64,000 nucleotides of DNA, from NCBI GenBank assembly GCA_013398955.1, contig VWPU01017392.1, positions 62,001 to 126,000 of the forward strand, read 5' to 3'. A program made the translations under genes and the position numbers. Below, in pieces: positions 38,501 to 52,915 of the stretch; the stretch's first letter is position 1; the number at the start of each line of letters is the position of its first letter. Below the pieces are notes generated by a model that was not told the origin of the DNA, did not search any database, and saw only the letters and a program-made list of their open reading frames with translations. This DNA is from Callaeas wilsoni. Its lineage: Eukaryota; Chordata; Aves; Passeriformes; Callaeidae.

Positions 38501-41424
38501 AGTTGCTATTCTAAGGCTAAATACTTGAAAAATCCTCCAAAGTTTTCGTTTAGGGAAGAGGGCAAAATCCAAGCATTGACCACATCTCTTTCCTTTTCAC
38601 AAGCAGAGGAGCAGGTTTTAAGATTGCTTCTGTGGTCCAGGTAGTGCATAGTGCTGTAATCAGAAGTGTTCAGCCAAATTTTTGCCCCTGAGACTCCAAG
38701 GACATGGGAGTTGTTGTAGTCACAATGTCTAAAATGCAAATGAAGCAAGGCTCGTGAGTTGGAGTAACCTTATTTATGGGACCAACCGCTACAGCTGGGA
38801 AATCTGTTTACCTCTTTTTATAAAACTTGCATTGCAAGCTTTAGACACCATTAAATCAGGCAGTGTTGCTGATGCTCCACTGAAAATACACAGGCATGCA
38901 GACACTTGTCCTCTGCTCCTTGTCCATTCCTCCTGAAGTCAAAACCAGAATTCTAACAATGTTTAATTTCTAGGGAACAACTTTATGGGAGGGGATGAAA
39001 TCTGGTTCTTAAACTTGAGGGAAGGAACAGTATAACTTCATTTGTACTGGAACATATAGTTATCATTTGCAACAGAGACTTTATTGCTTCATATACCACA
39101 GTGATTTGACATCCCATGGTGATATAATCGCTATATGCATTACTGATCTGCAGGAAAAAAATAAAGCAATGACAGTACCATTTTTCAGATTTTCATAGGG
39201 GAAAATATCTTTGGCATCTGTTTCAGTTTGCAGAAAAAAAAAGGAAAAAAAAATCCTTTTAAACACTCTTTGCATGACTTAAGCTAAATTGCACAGTAAA
39301 AGAAAGATAATCTCCTTTATAAGATACTGCTGAATAAACCCTAATCCTGAAAGGAAGAAAAAAAAATAGTTAGCAGTAGTATTTAGATCTATGATTTTTG
39401 GTTTTTTTAATATCCATATACTTTGATTTTTAGACACCGTCTTACATTCAGAGATGAACTTGGTTCTACAACCCCAGGCAACTAATAATCAGTGAGGCAT
39501 GGTGTCTATCGTGTTTTCTTTATTTGTTTAATGATGTATATATCTACAGCCTCAATTAGATTTGGAAGTTGAGGTCCCTCCTGGGTCTTCTTGCAGTCTC
39601 TCGGCAGATCCAAGAAGACAGTGTTACCTTGTACTATTTCCAATATTCTGTCTTATATATTCTTATTTCAATTACTTCCCTGATTGCAGGAAAAATATAG
39701 TCAATGGAGTAATAAAACCCTGAATCTTTTTGATCCTGGCAATTTGATTACCATTTAAAATGAGGATTTCTCTATGACTGAAAAGTTCAAAGTTTGTCTT
39801 CTCCCTTTCAGCATTGCCTTATAGCAGTATCCTAAGAGAATAAGACCTCCTTGACATATATGAGATACATCAGTAATAATCCTGTTTGCAGAAACCCTGC
39901 ATGGGTAGAAAATGTCAACATTCAGACTAAGTGTGACTGTTTTGCAGGGGTTTTTTATAAATTATATTTTTATTATCTTCCTTGTGAGATTATTCTAAGG
40001 AACTGTTGGCTCATTATTCTGTTTTCACTCCATTGTTTTTTCTGGTTTTGTTTAGCAATCCCCTGATTATACTTCACTCTTTAAGAAAAGCTTCAGAGAA
40101 CGCTCTGTATTTACAGTGTGAATTATGATTCTGTCAGTGTGCATAACAATTACATTATAAATATTTCCTCAGCCATTTGATAAAGACGCAAATTAAGAAA
40201 AATAATTACCATTACAATTACAATTATATATAATTACAGTATATTCAATTTAGTTTATCTCTAACCTCCTCTTGCTGTAATGTGTTCGTTGTTGAAGAAT
40301 GAGATTTAGCTGACTGTGTTGGAAGTAAACATGGATTTTTCTGTCATTTACAGTGTATTTTCTCTGAAAGAAGAGTTTTATCACCAGAAAATTATACAGT
40401 TTAGGTGGTTCAACTTTGAAGCAGCATCCTAGATGAAAATTTTTTGTGTGTGTGGAGTTTACCCTTCATTAGGTTAGAGAGATTGTTTGCTCCTAAAAAT
40501 GCTACTTCCTTAAATATAAATTATTTATACCTGGGCAAGCATAGTTAATTTGTACTTGTGCAGTAAGAGAAATTTATGGCTGCTGGATTGACTAAACACA
40601 GCGGATGCTTTTCCAGAGAAGCACAGTCTTCTAGAACATTGAGTGAGGACCCATTGTCTCTGCAAGGGAACAGCGCAGAGACTTACTTAGCGTTATGCCC
40701 TTATTTAGCATAAATATTAGCCTTAGGCTAATCAGTATGTACCAAGACACCTGACGAGGTAGAACAGCTAAGATGTGCCAGCTTGCTTTGTTTGCTAAGA
40801 GCAACTATGTACATACCTGCTGTTCACAAGAACTGCTCCTACACTGTCTTGCTTTAGAAGGATTCATCTCTGAAAAGAAAAGGAGGACAAGCAACTAGAA
40901 AAGAGAGGATTGTTTATTTTTTCATTTTATGTCAAGAAGTGCTCTGTGGTCTTCCACTGCTGCTGCTTCTGACTCAAAGTACTCAAATGATATTAGCAAG
41001 ACCATGTTACCAGGTCACATGCCTCTCAAATGGTACAGTTTTGCTGATGAGAGAGGCTACATACAGCAGAGTCTGTACAGTGTTATCGTTGTTTATAATG
41101 CATTTATTTGGTATCTTCTTCATGTTGCCTTCAAATAGTCCCTTGATACTTTAGGCATTCCTCACGTATGTTAAGCAGTCATGTTAATTTGTGCTTTTCA
41201 GGGGCTCTGAGACTAAATATTTTCACTTCTCTGCTCACTTTAGGGAATTCTTGTCCTATTCCAGATGATGTTCTGTTTTCAGACAGTTGGTCTGTGCAGC
41301 TTTGTCTCTTAGATGTACATAATTCCAATCGCTTGCTCTTCGTTATTTGTTCTGCAATCTGCCAGTGTACTGTGACTCCGCAAAGGAGCATTAGCCTATG
41401 ATTCAGTATCTTTCTCTCAAGTAA
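35516..41424 (+). other. Giant MOCOS intron, no gene seen
   Basis: AT-rich non-coding sequence with short A or T runs (for example about 39234-39251). The longest frame (131 codons, - strand, 37411-37806) matches no family I know. Nothing else can be supported. Confidence 0.7.
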
Positions 41425-41690
41425 GAAGTAACAAAATGAGAGGAAATGGCCTCAAGTTGCTTCAGGGGAGGTTCAGATTAACAATTGGAGAAAATTTTTT
41501 CACTGAAATGTTGGCCAGGCATTGAGATGGGCTTCCCAGGGGAGGTGGTGGATCACCAGCCCTGGTAGTGTTCAAAAGGCAGGTGGATGTGACACTTGGG
41601 GGTGTTTTAGTGGCGAATATGGCAGTGCTGGGTTAGCAGTTGAACTTGATGACCTTAGAGATCTTTTCCAACCTTTATGATTCTTTAATT
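41425..41690 (+). repeat. CR1 LINE 3' fragment, sense
   Basis: A short 3' piece of CR1 on the + strand, about 265 bp. It starts near 'gaggaaatggcctcaagttg' and runs through 'caggggaggttcagattaac', 'gggcttcccaggggaggtgg' and 'acttgatgaccttagagatc' to the terminal 'ccaacctttatgattcttta'. It carries only the ORF2 end and 3' UTR. Orientation is opposite to the two longer copies in this intron. Confidence 0.93.
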
Positions 41691-44600
41691 TTGTGACTAA
41701 AGAAAATCATTAGAATTTTAGGGATATGGGTCATCTTTATTTTTCAAATTCCATGAAATTTTTGTTATAATTTAGAATATGTATCTTTGCAGGTTAACAT
41801 AGATTTTGAAAGTGGACACATTTTATTTTCCCCAAACTGTTATGTGTTTCATGTGTTTAACACTTATGCCTTTGTTAAACTCTGAAATCCAGCAATGGTC
41901 AGTTGGCAGAACAGTAGCTACTCCCGGCACTTGAAAACAGAACCCAAATGCAGTTCCCATTTTAGTATCTCAAAATCAGAACTGCAGCTCTTGTCTGCTT
42001 AAGCTCCAGTTCACCTTTGTAAAGCAGAAGAGCAGTATTTATTTTTCATATGTGTATGCAAAGAGGTCAGTCAGAGCTTCACTAAGATTTGTTTTTAAAT
42101 AGTGGCTGAGGAAAAATGAAGATAAACTTAGAGTAGCATTTAGGTTAATGTACATTGCTTGTATTTCATTAGCATCTCTTTATGGGGAAGATGTCTGTGG
42201 AAGGACACAAGGTATTAATTTACAAGCTGCTCACTGCAGTTAGCCGCACTGAGCTGACCCACCATGCAGAGTGGTGCGAGGCAGCTGGTGGAGCTGAATA
42301 GTTGAATGTGCCCCTGAGCAGGTGCTGGTGAGCAATTGTTGGAAAGTGTCTAATTTATTCTAATCAGGATAAACATTGATGACTTACATCTCACAGGTAT
42401 ATAGGAAAGAAATCTGAAATTACTCAAGTCACATTTCTTCACGTCAATGGATGACTTGCACGATTTAACTCGGTTGGAAACTGAACTAAGTGCCATGCAT
42501 ATGCCCAAAAGCAGGGAAGTCAAGATGACTCCCATACCTTTAATGAAAACTTTCATTTTTAATGTTACTTTTTAAAAAATGGCTTCAATCTTTTGGAAGA
42601 AAAAGTGCAAGTAAAAGCAGCATAGCAGATGGCACCTGTTAGACCAAGGGAAAGTGCAAGTTCTAAAGGACAGTGAACTTGGATATAGGCACCAGTACTC
42701 CATGAGAACATCTCATGGGGGTAGCCAGCAATGTGTGTCCCTGCCAGTCTCTCCAGAAAACTCAGCAGGCACCTTCTCCCTCTGTGGACATGGGTGTTAT
42801 AAGCAGAATAAGGCAGCATGGTGCTCTTTCTCAGCCTACCTGCACAAACAGTCTTCTTGGTGACATCTCCCCACGTGCAGAGGGAGGAAGTAAGGGAAAA
42901 AGAGTCACAAATTCTGGTTACAATCCATGATAAATTTTTCCATAGAACTTGTTGCTGCTAGCAGGAGTGTCATTAGAACAATTCAAAAGCTCTGGGGCTC
43001 ACCTTTAAATTAGTAGCCAGACTCTCCAGGCCAAGTGCTTCTTGAGAGTTGAATTTTACCAGGATCTCTCTGGCTAATCAATATCCATCTCTATGGGTAG
43101 TCAGTGTTATCGTCAGTCTATTCCATCATTGGTATTTGTTATTATGGTAACAGAAGATGGTAAAAAAAGCTGATTCTTTTTGCATAGTTTAAAATTTCCC
43201 AAGTTTTGTTTTGATGATGAATGTGCCAATATCAAACATTGTACCTCTCAAAAATCTTCCATTTACCTCACTAATTTATTCCGGTTTTCTCAAAGGAGCC
43301 TTTGAAATGGCTCCGGTGAGTTTGAACACCAGAATTTTAATAGATGCTGTGTTCGTTAATTGAACAAATACATTAGTCAAGTTGTGTTAAACATCATATC
43401 TGCAGAGCCGAATTCCAATATCAAACGTAGCTTTAAAAACATTACCGAATGCAAAATTGCATTAGGTATAATGTTCTTAATAGCGTGTTATCAGATATAT
43501 CCCTTCCCCAAAAAACATCAAGTATTAGCCACAAAATAGGCTCAAGAGCACAAGTTTGCTAGAGAATATGCTTGTTATGAAAACAGAATTATTTTCATAT
43601 GTTACAAGTCAACAGAAATTTTAGATTTTTTGCAGTTCACATATGTCAGCAAGATACTAGTAATACTTATTTGTAGGTTTATACTAAAGCAATGATTATT
43701 TAGCTTTCTTTCTACAAGAATGGCAGCACTTTTAGCATTAGGTTGGTTTTCAGAAGAATTTGTGGAGAGCTGTGCTTTTTAATCAGAGCCTAGAATTGTG
43801 TCCCTAGATTCCCCTCTAGTGTGTTTGAGTTTAGGAGGATGGGATTACAAAATGTTACTAAATTTTATATGCACTGTTATATGTGCACGGAATGCTATAC
43901 GGCAGAATGAGAAATCACAACAAAATAAACAAATTCCATTGCAAAGTTCGAACTTTATATATAGAGTTTTCAGCATGCCGCAACTTGAAAACAATATCCC
44001 CAAGTTAACTGATTTTCTCTCTATGTGTACTGGTTTTCTTAAACTAGACCTTGCATCTAGATTTGGACTGAATATTAAAACTTTTTCATTTTAGCTATGC
44101 TAACTACAAAAATAATTAACATATTATTGTTTCCCACCATGCCTGATATTTTCCAGGTAAAAACATGTACCAGTTAGTTACCTTTGTCTAGTCATCACAG
44201 GCAATATATGTAAAACTACTGCTTTCCTTTTCAATCAGAGGTCGTGTACAGCAGCTCTGTGCTGTGCTGGGACACAGCTCCTCAGAGCAAACTTGCACAT
44301 TCATTGCAGAAAAAGGCCCCAGGCCAGTGACAGTATTCACAAGCACTCAAGTAAATACACAGTGGGAACCCCCTGACAGTAGAAAATTCTTAGGACCATG
44401 TTTGAGGTGAAAAGAAAATTAATTTGATGGCTACAAGGAGGGGAAAAAAAAAAACAAAAAAAAACCCAGAAAACCCCAACACAACAAACTAGGACAGCTA
44501 AGACTTACCTTAAAGTACCCTGAGCTGTCTGTCTATGGCATCCAAAGTTATTAATTTTTTTTTCCCCTCAGGATCTTAGGTTTCAATCTTTTGTGTGAAT

Positions 44601-47599
44601 GTACACATTGAAAAGAAAGATATCTCTTCAGAAATTGTACCAGAAAGAACAAAGACTGTTTATTCCCTCATATGGTTAAGCTGCCCTATTAATGTCAATT
44701 TTTAATTTTATCCTTTGGATTTCTCATTAGCTCTACAACATGTCTAGATTATTTAATTATTATGTTTCAGCTCGTAGATGACATATGATTTAAGAGCTTT
44801 TGCTGGGCTCTAGCAAGTTGTCACTATATTTTGCCTGAAGCTGCTTTTGTATAAAATAATCTTTCCATAGTTAACATTCAGGATACTCTGCAGAGCATCT
44901 TAAGAAGACTTAAATGCTAAATAACTGTCACATAGCAAGTCTTAGTATTATTGCACTAAATTACATTGCAAGCAGTGTGATAAACAACATCATAATACTT
45001 TGACACATTCATCATTAATTTTAACTGAAATCTAATCTCAACTGGATTTTTTTCAGTAATTATAACCAGTAAAGCAAACATTAACATACACGGAGAAGGG
45101 AGGGTGGAGGAAAGAAGTCTTCCAAAAGCATAGCTGATATATCAAAATACTGAATGGGCTGACAGTCTTATTAGGTTTTTATATGGGGTTTTCTACATAT
45201 ATTAAGAGATAAAAAATCTGAAATACATTTGGAATTCATTATGTGAATAATCATTTTGAAGGCAAAACTTTTCAGATACCTACTGGTTGTGTCATTTTAA
45301 GGTGGCATATGACATTTCAGATTTCTACTGTCTTACAAAGAAGACTAGTATTGAACTAAATTTAAAATCAGGCATCCCTCTAACCACCAAAATACTATCC
45401 AGGTGGTATTTCAGCCTTCATACTACTAAGCTTTGTGTATTTCCCTAAAAATTATATAATGTATTTTCGAATGGCAACTCTATGTACCTTTCCTCTCCAA
45501 ACTGACGTTTATTTTCCACTGGGGAACTTTCTGCTGTTGGGAAGCTCCCATTCTGGTGGCGCAAACTCTTCTCCTTTGTGCTGGGGAATCTGGGAGTCTG
45601 GCAGCCAAGCTGAGGGCAGCAATGCTTTGTGCTGCTTCGCACTGTGCTGTGGTGCACCACCACAGCACCCTATTGGCCCAGTTAGAGCTCATGGCAACTC
45701 AAGAATGAATTTTTGCTCTCTTTGCTATCTTCCTAAGACTCTATTTTAGCAAAGTACTTTATTGCTTGTGTAATACTAAGCATAATTTGAAACATGACTA
45801 TACTTTCCTCTGTATATTATGAATTCCCTGCATGCAGAGCTACCTGCTTTCTACTATTTCCAGTGGTTAGGAAGTCTGAAGAGAAAATATGTACATTTTG
45901 TCGACTATATGTACTCTATTTGAAGCAATGTCACCTGGTTCTCCTATTGGATATTTCTACTCACACCAGATATCTTCACTGCCAATTATTTTACAAGCAT
46001 CAGCTACCTGGCTGCATGTCCCTGAAATATCGATATGCTGTACCTGAAAAATCAAACTAGTGGAAGAGGAAGTAGGTTCATTTCAGCCCTGCTTAGTCTT
46101 TGGTTGTAAATGAACTATGAGAAGGTTTTTTTCTAGTGGGATTTTTACAGAAAACATACCTATTTTTCTGTGGTGGCAGGTGCAATTTGGTGAAACTTGC
46201 ATGCAAACATTTTCTCTTATACTTACCACAACACCAGCTATAGCATTTACAAAAACTGAATATATTTTTGTCCGAGAGGATTATAGACTCACTGAGAGCT
46301 GAATTTTTAAAGTGCTTCTAATCATAAGAGGGAATAGATGACTTACTGTATTGGTGCATGTTGAGTTTTTGAAATGAGTGTTTTGTATTACAATGTCACT
46401 GTACAATTTTTCTTTCTTGATGATTCTTTTGTGCTTGGTATGATTGAAGCAGAGAGATTTCCTGTACTCTTAAGTGAAAAGAACATTAATGGAGGTGGGT
46501 ATTGCCATGTTTACTGTGCTGACATCATCTTATAAAATCATACAGCTGTCAAGATCACCTTTTACTTCTGTGACGATCAATCTAAATAAAATTATCTATT
46601 TATTCCTCACCACTATCACCAGAGACCCTCCTTACGGAAGCATAGGGAACTAGTCAATATGCCATACTCTCAGGCTGGCAGAATCTGCACACAAATTTAT
46701 AAGAAAAAAACCCCTGTCAGTATGTGCATTTCTTTTGCTCTTGTCTCAGTAGTCTCTTATACAACTGATGTTGAGCAAGATGGTGTCACCCTAATTGCGT
46801 GTCAAATGGAACTGACTTGGTCACAGGAAAATCATCAAGAGGGATGACTCCAAGGTTTTCAGAGGTTCCCAAAGTAACAAACTTGTGCATTTGTGTTATT
46901 TGCATATGCAGTTTCAGAAAGTAAAAGGAGTTGCTATTTTGGCATTTTCTTTTTTGGAATCTTGGAGGGGGGCAAAAACCTTCTGGGTCATGTAATCAAC
47001 CTATTCGTGGTCAAAGACACCCACACTGTATAATCCCCTCTTTATACTGAGCTTATGTGCAGAATGAGTGGGATACCTTTGAGACAGGGGAAGGAGGATA
47101 TGTTGGTTTTGATTTGTTTCTGCTTCTCATGTTGGAAAATGGTTCTATAATCTCATGTCTTGGATGTTCACAGACTTTTAACTTGCAGTCTATACTACCT
47201 TTTTGTCAGTTTGGTCATTTATCTGCATTTTGTCCTGTAGCTGTTTTTCCTTCCCGGTTATTACCCACCTTTTCCATCTGTAGATCTACCAAGCAGTTCT
47301 ACTTAGCTTTGAATTTCCACACTGAGTGAACTGAACACTTCTCCAAAATGCGCTTTCCTTTTCTCTGTTCATCATATTTAGCCTGCCACAGAAAATCTTA
47401 TCAAACTTTTATTAATGGTGTTCTTATTTTTCCATCTGTAAGTCCTAGCATGTTGTCCTGTTTGTCATCCTGATGGCTGATAGTTGATCTGATAGACTGG
47501 CAAATCTAATATTTTGGATGACAGTCCTCCAGTTCATGGCAGGAGTTAGTGTCAGTAATCCCTAAGTGCATAATAGGGCTTATGCATGATGATGTACTT
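41691..47599 (+). other. Giant MOCOS intron, no gene seen
   Basis: Mostly AT-rich sequence. A short A-rich tract lies at about 44444-44466 and a modest GC-richer patch at about 45530-45690 that I cannot identify. No splice-bounded coding segment was recognised. Confidence 0.65.
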
Positions 47600-49110
47600 A
47601 TCATACATTATAGCACATTGTACATTTAATCTCGTTTCTGTTTTTAGGGTTTTCAACATTATCTGTTTCTTACTGCACACATTATACAGCCCCATCTCCT
47701 GCACTGACAGTCTCCAGATTTCACTTCAGCAGCCTATTTTATCTTCACATTCCTACCTTATATGCCAGGATCATTACTGAGACTACTAAAAAAGATACTT
47801 GTCCCAAAGCCAGTGCTCAAGGAATTAAATGGGAAACCTTTTCTGAGCATAATAGTTCCCCTTTCAGCACAATTGCTTGGTCTACTGTAACACTCTTCTA
47901 ATATTCTTTGTTCTATGATAGTTCTTCATATGATACTGGAAGTAGTGTTTTACTGAAATCCAGATAAATTAGTTCTGCATTTCCTTTGCCTAGAAAAATA
48001 ATGTGCTTTTAAAATGGCAGCCTCTCTGGCATTGATTTTCCATTGGCACCATCCATGGTGCATTTGAACATGCTTTTATTTACTCATTTAATTGTGCTTT
48101 CATTCAGAACTTGTTTTCAGAACATACATAACACTGAGTTCAAGCTAACAGATGTGTTGTTGCCTGGATTACTCTGTTTCCCTTTCTTCAGTAGAAATAC
48201 TGTGTTTTCTGTTTTCCATTCCTGATCTGAAAAATTTGCTTACTGGACTGTGTTATTTGGCTTAGGGAGCTTTTCATGCCAATTTCTTACAATTCTGGGA
48301 CTTAGTTCATCTGTCTGCCTGTGTTCAACTACATTAAAACCTTTGAAGTGAGTTTCCACACCAGTTGCAATAACTTCAGTTTTGATACTTCCCACACACT
48401 TTCAGCCCTGAGTCACCCTCTTCTGACCGATGTTTTTCATCAGTCCTTCTTAAAATCTGAGTCCAAGCACTCAGGTAGTTTACAGACTTTTCCACCAGCT
48501 CTTTGCTTCTTGAATAACAATCATAATCCTTTTCTTTTTCTTTTTATTTATATTCCTTATTTTGTTAGATTTATATGTTATTATATATCCTTAATATTTT
48601 CCATTGTTTGTATATAAAGAATAGTTTACTGTTCAGTTTGACTTGTTTTGTCAAGGCTTGGCTCCTTGGAATTCTCACTTTATTCCTGTGCTTTCTGCCC
48701 TTCCAACAGTAACTTCCTTCCCTGAGCAGCACTTTTTCTGATTTCATGTCATCATTAATAAGAAGTACTAAAATTTCTCGTAAGAGGGGCTTTTAGTGCA
48801 GGTTATTATTGGAGGCTTTCTCTAAAAGTTCATTTTCTTTATTTCTTTCATACTTTTGGGATACAAATTCCATGTATTTTTTAACTTCAGCTTCAAGTAA
48901 TTATAAGTCTCCTCTTTATCTAAGTATTTGATGATTTCAGTTCAGTTTTCCTGGACAAGTAACTTCATTAATGTCTCATTTTGCCCCAGTCACATTCAAA
49001 ATCTCATTTGAGGTTGCTTATCCATCTGTGACAAACTTGTATTTCCTCTGGCCAGGGTTTCAACCAGTAAAAGTCTCCCATTGTATATTGTATAACTGTT
49101 TGTAAAAGCC
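47600..49110 (-). repeat. Ancient L3/CR1-like LINE remnant, antisense
   Basis: The + strand is pyrimidine-rich and follows, block by block, the antisense ORF2 order of ancient amniote L3/CR1 elements. A 'gttttactgaaatccagata' block (about 47948-47967) matches the 'gctgaagtccaggtaaat' track, then come 'ctaacagatgtgttgttgcc' with 'ggattactctgtttcccttt' (about 48147-48186), 'ttactggactgtgttatttg' with 'gccaatttcttacaattctg' (about 48239-48298), and a 5' part ending near 'ctggccagggtttcaaccag'. Divergence is high, so no frame is preserved and the ends are approximate. It may reach left to about 47050. It is clearly older than the CR1 copies elsewhere in the window. Confidence 0.6.
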
Positions 49111-50984
49111 ATTTTTTCAGGTAATTATTTTATTTGTAGCAGGTTTTGTTTGGGTTTGGCTCTGATATTAAGTAATAATTGAACCCGACTATTTGTGTTA
49201 TCTTGGTTTTGCATGAAGAAAAGTTAAGGTTATATTTATAAGAGTGAAAGAAAAGTATCTGGACCCAAAAAACTTTTTTTTTCCTACATAGCTACATAGA
49301 CTGTAGCAGAATCTTAGTAACTAGTACTTCTTGTTTTGAACATCTCACCAAAGGCATTTCAATTCAAAACATTTCTGTTTTCTTCACCACTGTCTCTCCT
49401 ATATTTATGTGTTTTCTTTAACATGATTTCTGTTTGTGATTGTTTTTCTACCACATACTAATAAGGTAGTGTCCCAGAGTGGTTCTAATTTCTCCATTTT
49501 GTAGCCCACGTACTTTGTCTTAGCATATAAACATCTCTGCTTTTTTCACCCACTCATTATTCTGTTTTCTATTTGGGTGATAGCTGGGATGATATTGCTT
49601 ACATAACAAATGCTTCATGAATATTAAGTTTTTTATTTCTCTATTGATGCACGCACTCCTAACCCTCTGCTGTTCCTTTTCCCTGTTGTTTCCTCAGCTA
49701 CATGACTCATGCTCTTTCCTGTCAAAGCCAGGGACAGGAGTCATCTCCCTGTGCTCCCTACTTCAAGCATCAGCAGTGTTGGGTAACATGCCAGAATTTT
49801 CCTGACTTCTTGAAGGAATTGTTAGTTGAGATGATCCTTTCTTCTGAATTAGGATGACAGGAGGACTTCCAGAACTTTCTCCAGTTACTGACCTTATCAG
49901 TTCAGATCCAGGACAACGTTGATTATATGAGCACATGAAATTCCTGGGGTCTCCACCACTGCACCCCTGTAGAGGGTGAGGAGAGGCAGTTGCATGGAAA
50001 GGATTCTTGCCTGTCCGCAGTATAAGCTGCAAACTACTTAAAACAGTGAGAAATTAGGAGTACTTGCTAATTCAGTATCGCTGGTGTGAATTCAATTTTC
50101 TGGAAATTTGGTAGCTCCCAATATCCAGTCCATGTTTGGAAAAGCAGTTAGAGTTGGTCCTCGGAAAGAAAAGTTGCTTACTTCTTCAACTTCCCAGTCT
50201 TCATCACTGAGGTACTACCTGTTGACCTCACAGGGTAGCATGAAGTATTAGCGAGACTCACAACAATGCTGAAAAATTAAAAAGCATTGGAAGAAATCTA
50301 TATATTATAGTCCCAAGGTGGAAAATAGCTTGCAGTAAACCAGGTAGTTACCAGGATGCACCTGATTAGGTGTAGCAGACCTTACTATACAATTTTTTTT
50401 TTCAAGCATGAGAGAGGTGCAGAAGCAGTAAGGGTTTTTCCTTGTGAAAGTCATAGTTGATTGTATCCCAGAGGCATAAAAAGGCTACTCATACCTTAGA
50501 ATGTTTTATTAGCTGAAGTCTTCCTTGTATTTGTCTTGTCCCATTCTTCTTTGATGATTTTACTGTTATCACAAAGGTCTCAACATGCAAACTAGCTAAT
50601 ACGAGTTTATTCTTAACCTAAGCTGTTTCATAGCAGTAATTTAATAATGCCAGTTCTGTCAAGCTGCCAGCCTTTCTGGATTCACAGTGTTGTTTCTACA
50701 TATATCATACATTAAGCTGAATTTAGCTGCTTAGTGCTCACTTGTTACTACTTGTAGCTGGTGTATGCCACCAACCTCAGTAGTTTCACATACGTGCACG
50801 TTCGCATCAGAAGTAAAAGACAAAAACACTGGTAATATTATATGCTTGCTGACACCTATGAAATATTCAGCACATGCATGAAGCCTTCTGAAATCCACTT
50901 AACACTCATTCCATTTTATGAAAATGACAATTATTTCCTGCTTGTACTTATCTGAATTAGTCCAGCACCTCCAAGTCTACCATT
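49111..50984 (+). other. Giant MOCOS intron, no gene seen
   Basis: AT-rich sequence between two LINE remnants. I see no gene, RNA gene or repeat that I can name. Confidence 0.6.
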
Positions 50985-51420
50985 GAACCATGTCACTCAG
51001 TGCCACATCTATAGAACTTTTAAATTCCAGGGATGGTAACTCCACCACTTCCCTGAGCAGCCTGTGCCAAAGCTTGACAGCCCATTCTGTGAAGAGGTTT
51101 TTTTCCTAATATCCTATCTAATATCCATGGTGCAACTTGAGGCTGTTTCCTCTCCTCCTATCGTTTGTTACTTTGGAGAAGAGGCTGACCCCCACATGGC
51201 CACAACATCCTTTCAGATAAGTTGTAAAGAGCAATAAGGTTCTCCCAAAACCTCCTTTGCTCCAGGCTAAACTATCCCAGCTCCCTCCCTTTTCCACTGG
51301 GCAGCTTTCCAGCCACTCTGCCCCCAGCCTGTAGCACTGCCTGGGTTTGTTGTGACCCAAGCACGGGACTCGGCACTTCACCCTGTTAAATCTCATACAA
51401 TTGGCCTGTCCAGATCTCTC
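50985..51420 (-). repeat. CR1 LINE with internal deletion, antisense
   Basis: A CR1 fragment on the - strand. The left part ('gggatggtaactccaccact', 'aggctgacccccacatggcc', 'tccaggctaaactatcccag') matches the 3' blocks also seen in the copy at 6391. At about 51288 the sequence jumps from 'cccagctccctccc' straight to 'ttttccactgggcagctttc'. In the 6391 copy these two points are separated by about 270 bp (roughly 6777 to 7043). The - strand encodes [18 protein letters not shown], the CR1 ORF2 C-terminal segment. Confidence 0.9.
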
Positions 51421-51681
51421 ATGTTCATGAGCACACGTTGGGCCTCTGTCTTAGAGTCAGCAACAACATTTGAAGTTCTTTAAGTTAGTTTTTGGGTTGC
51501 CATGAAAGAAGAGCATATCTTCCCCAAATGGTGGCTCAACAAGAGTGGTTTAACAGGGTGGTCCTAATTCCTAATTAGCATTCTGCTAATCTTAGGTATA
51601 CATTGCCTCTGAAAATTACCTCTGGAAAGAATTTTTTGTTAGAGAAAGAAGCTTTAGGGATGACATCAGGGAAGTCTTTTT

Positions 51682-51740
51682 ACACACACACATACACACA
51701 CGCACACAGACACGCACACAGACACATGCACACACGCACA
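51682..51740. repeat. Degenerate (CA)n microsatellite
   Basis: About 59 bp of ACAC-type repeat interrupted by ATAC, CGCA, AGAC and ATGC units. On the - strand it gives the cysteine/valine-rich stretch of a spurious open frame. Confidence 0.95.
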
Positions 51741-52915
51741 TCTCAACTGAGGAAATAAAATGCTTAGAAGTCTTGCTGAATTCACTTTTATCTGTAGCGG
51801 AAATAAAGTTCATACATTGCAGCAACCCCTTCTTCGAGGCACAGACCTTTGTATAGAACAGAGACTACCCATTGGAAAGCACTCATAGGGATTTTTCTCC
51901 ATTTTCTGAGGATAAGTTACTGCTAACCTTATCCGAGGTCACTGCTCTGGGCCTGCCTCACTGGCACACATCATTAGACAGTGGTATTTTTAGGTGTAGG
52001 TTTTTAAGACTGAATTCATGTTCAAGTGGATCCTTTTTTGTCTGCCAATTTTTAAACTGATACTTCAATTTAAATCTTTAGCCGTTAATTGCAAAGTTAT
52101 CCTTTATCCCCAAATGTACCTGTTTAAGGATGAAAGATTACATCTCAATCTTCATGAGGAAATAAACAAATCTGTTTATACTGAACACGGAAAAATTATT
52201 GCAGCTGGTCAGATCCTCGCCTATGAAAAATTTACTTCCAGAATATCTTTCATCCTTTCCTTCCTCCTAAGGAGAAAATCAAAGAAAGGGCTTTGAATTT
52301 TTATTAATGATTCATTACTCATTGCTGATCAGTGAACAGTTTATGCAAATACACTTTGCAAATTGCTCACTTTAACTATTACTTGGGGTTATATCTGGAT
52401 ATTACTTTCCCATGGGAAGCAGAGGTGTGAACATTTGGATTATTGATATATAATCATGGGAGTATAATGCATATCAAATGTTAAATACTCAGAGAGATAC
52501 AGAAATCATTTGCAATACGCTTGCTCACACTGAATTGCACCTTCATGGGGTTCTTGTTGACGTTAATAAGTTACAAGTTAAGATGAATGAGTATAAATTG
52601 CCAGCTAACTAGCTGATAGTTGAACATATTATTCTTTGAGGGTAGTTAACCAGCAGGCCTCATGTTCCTAAAGACTTAAATTTAATATATCTCAAGGAAA
52701 TATCCCTTTGTAGGATGGAATTTAAAAGAGAAATATTACTTTTGTTTCTTCCCCTCTGCCATAGCAACGCAATGAAAATATATTGCCCCATTTTGTGAAT
52801 TTGGAAGGAAACTTTTGGCCTGTGATATGCAGTTCATTGGTTGTTTTGTGACCAATGACTTCTAGTGGGAAAAAAAGATTCGTTCTTTATTATTGTACTT
52901 TGGAGGATCCTTGTA

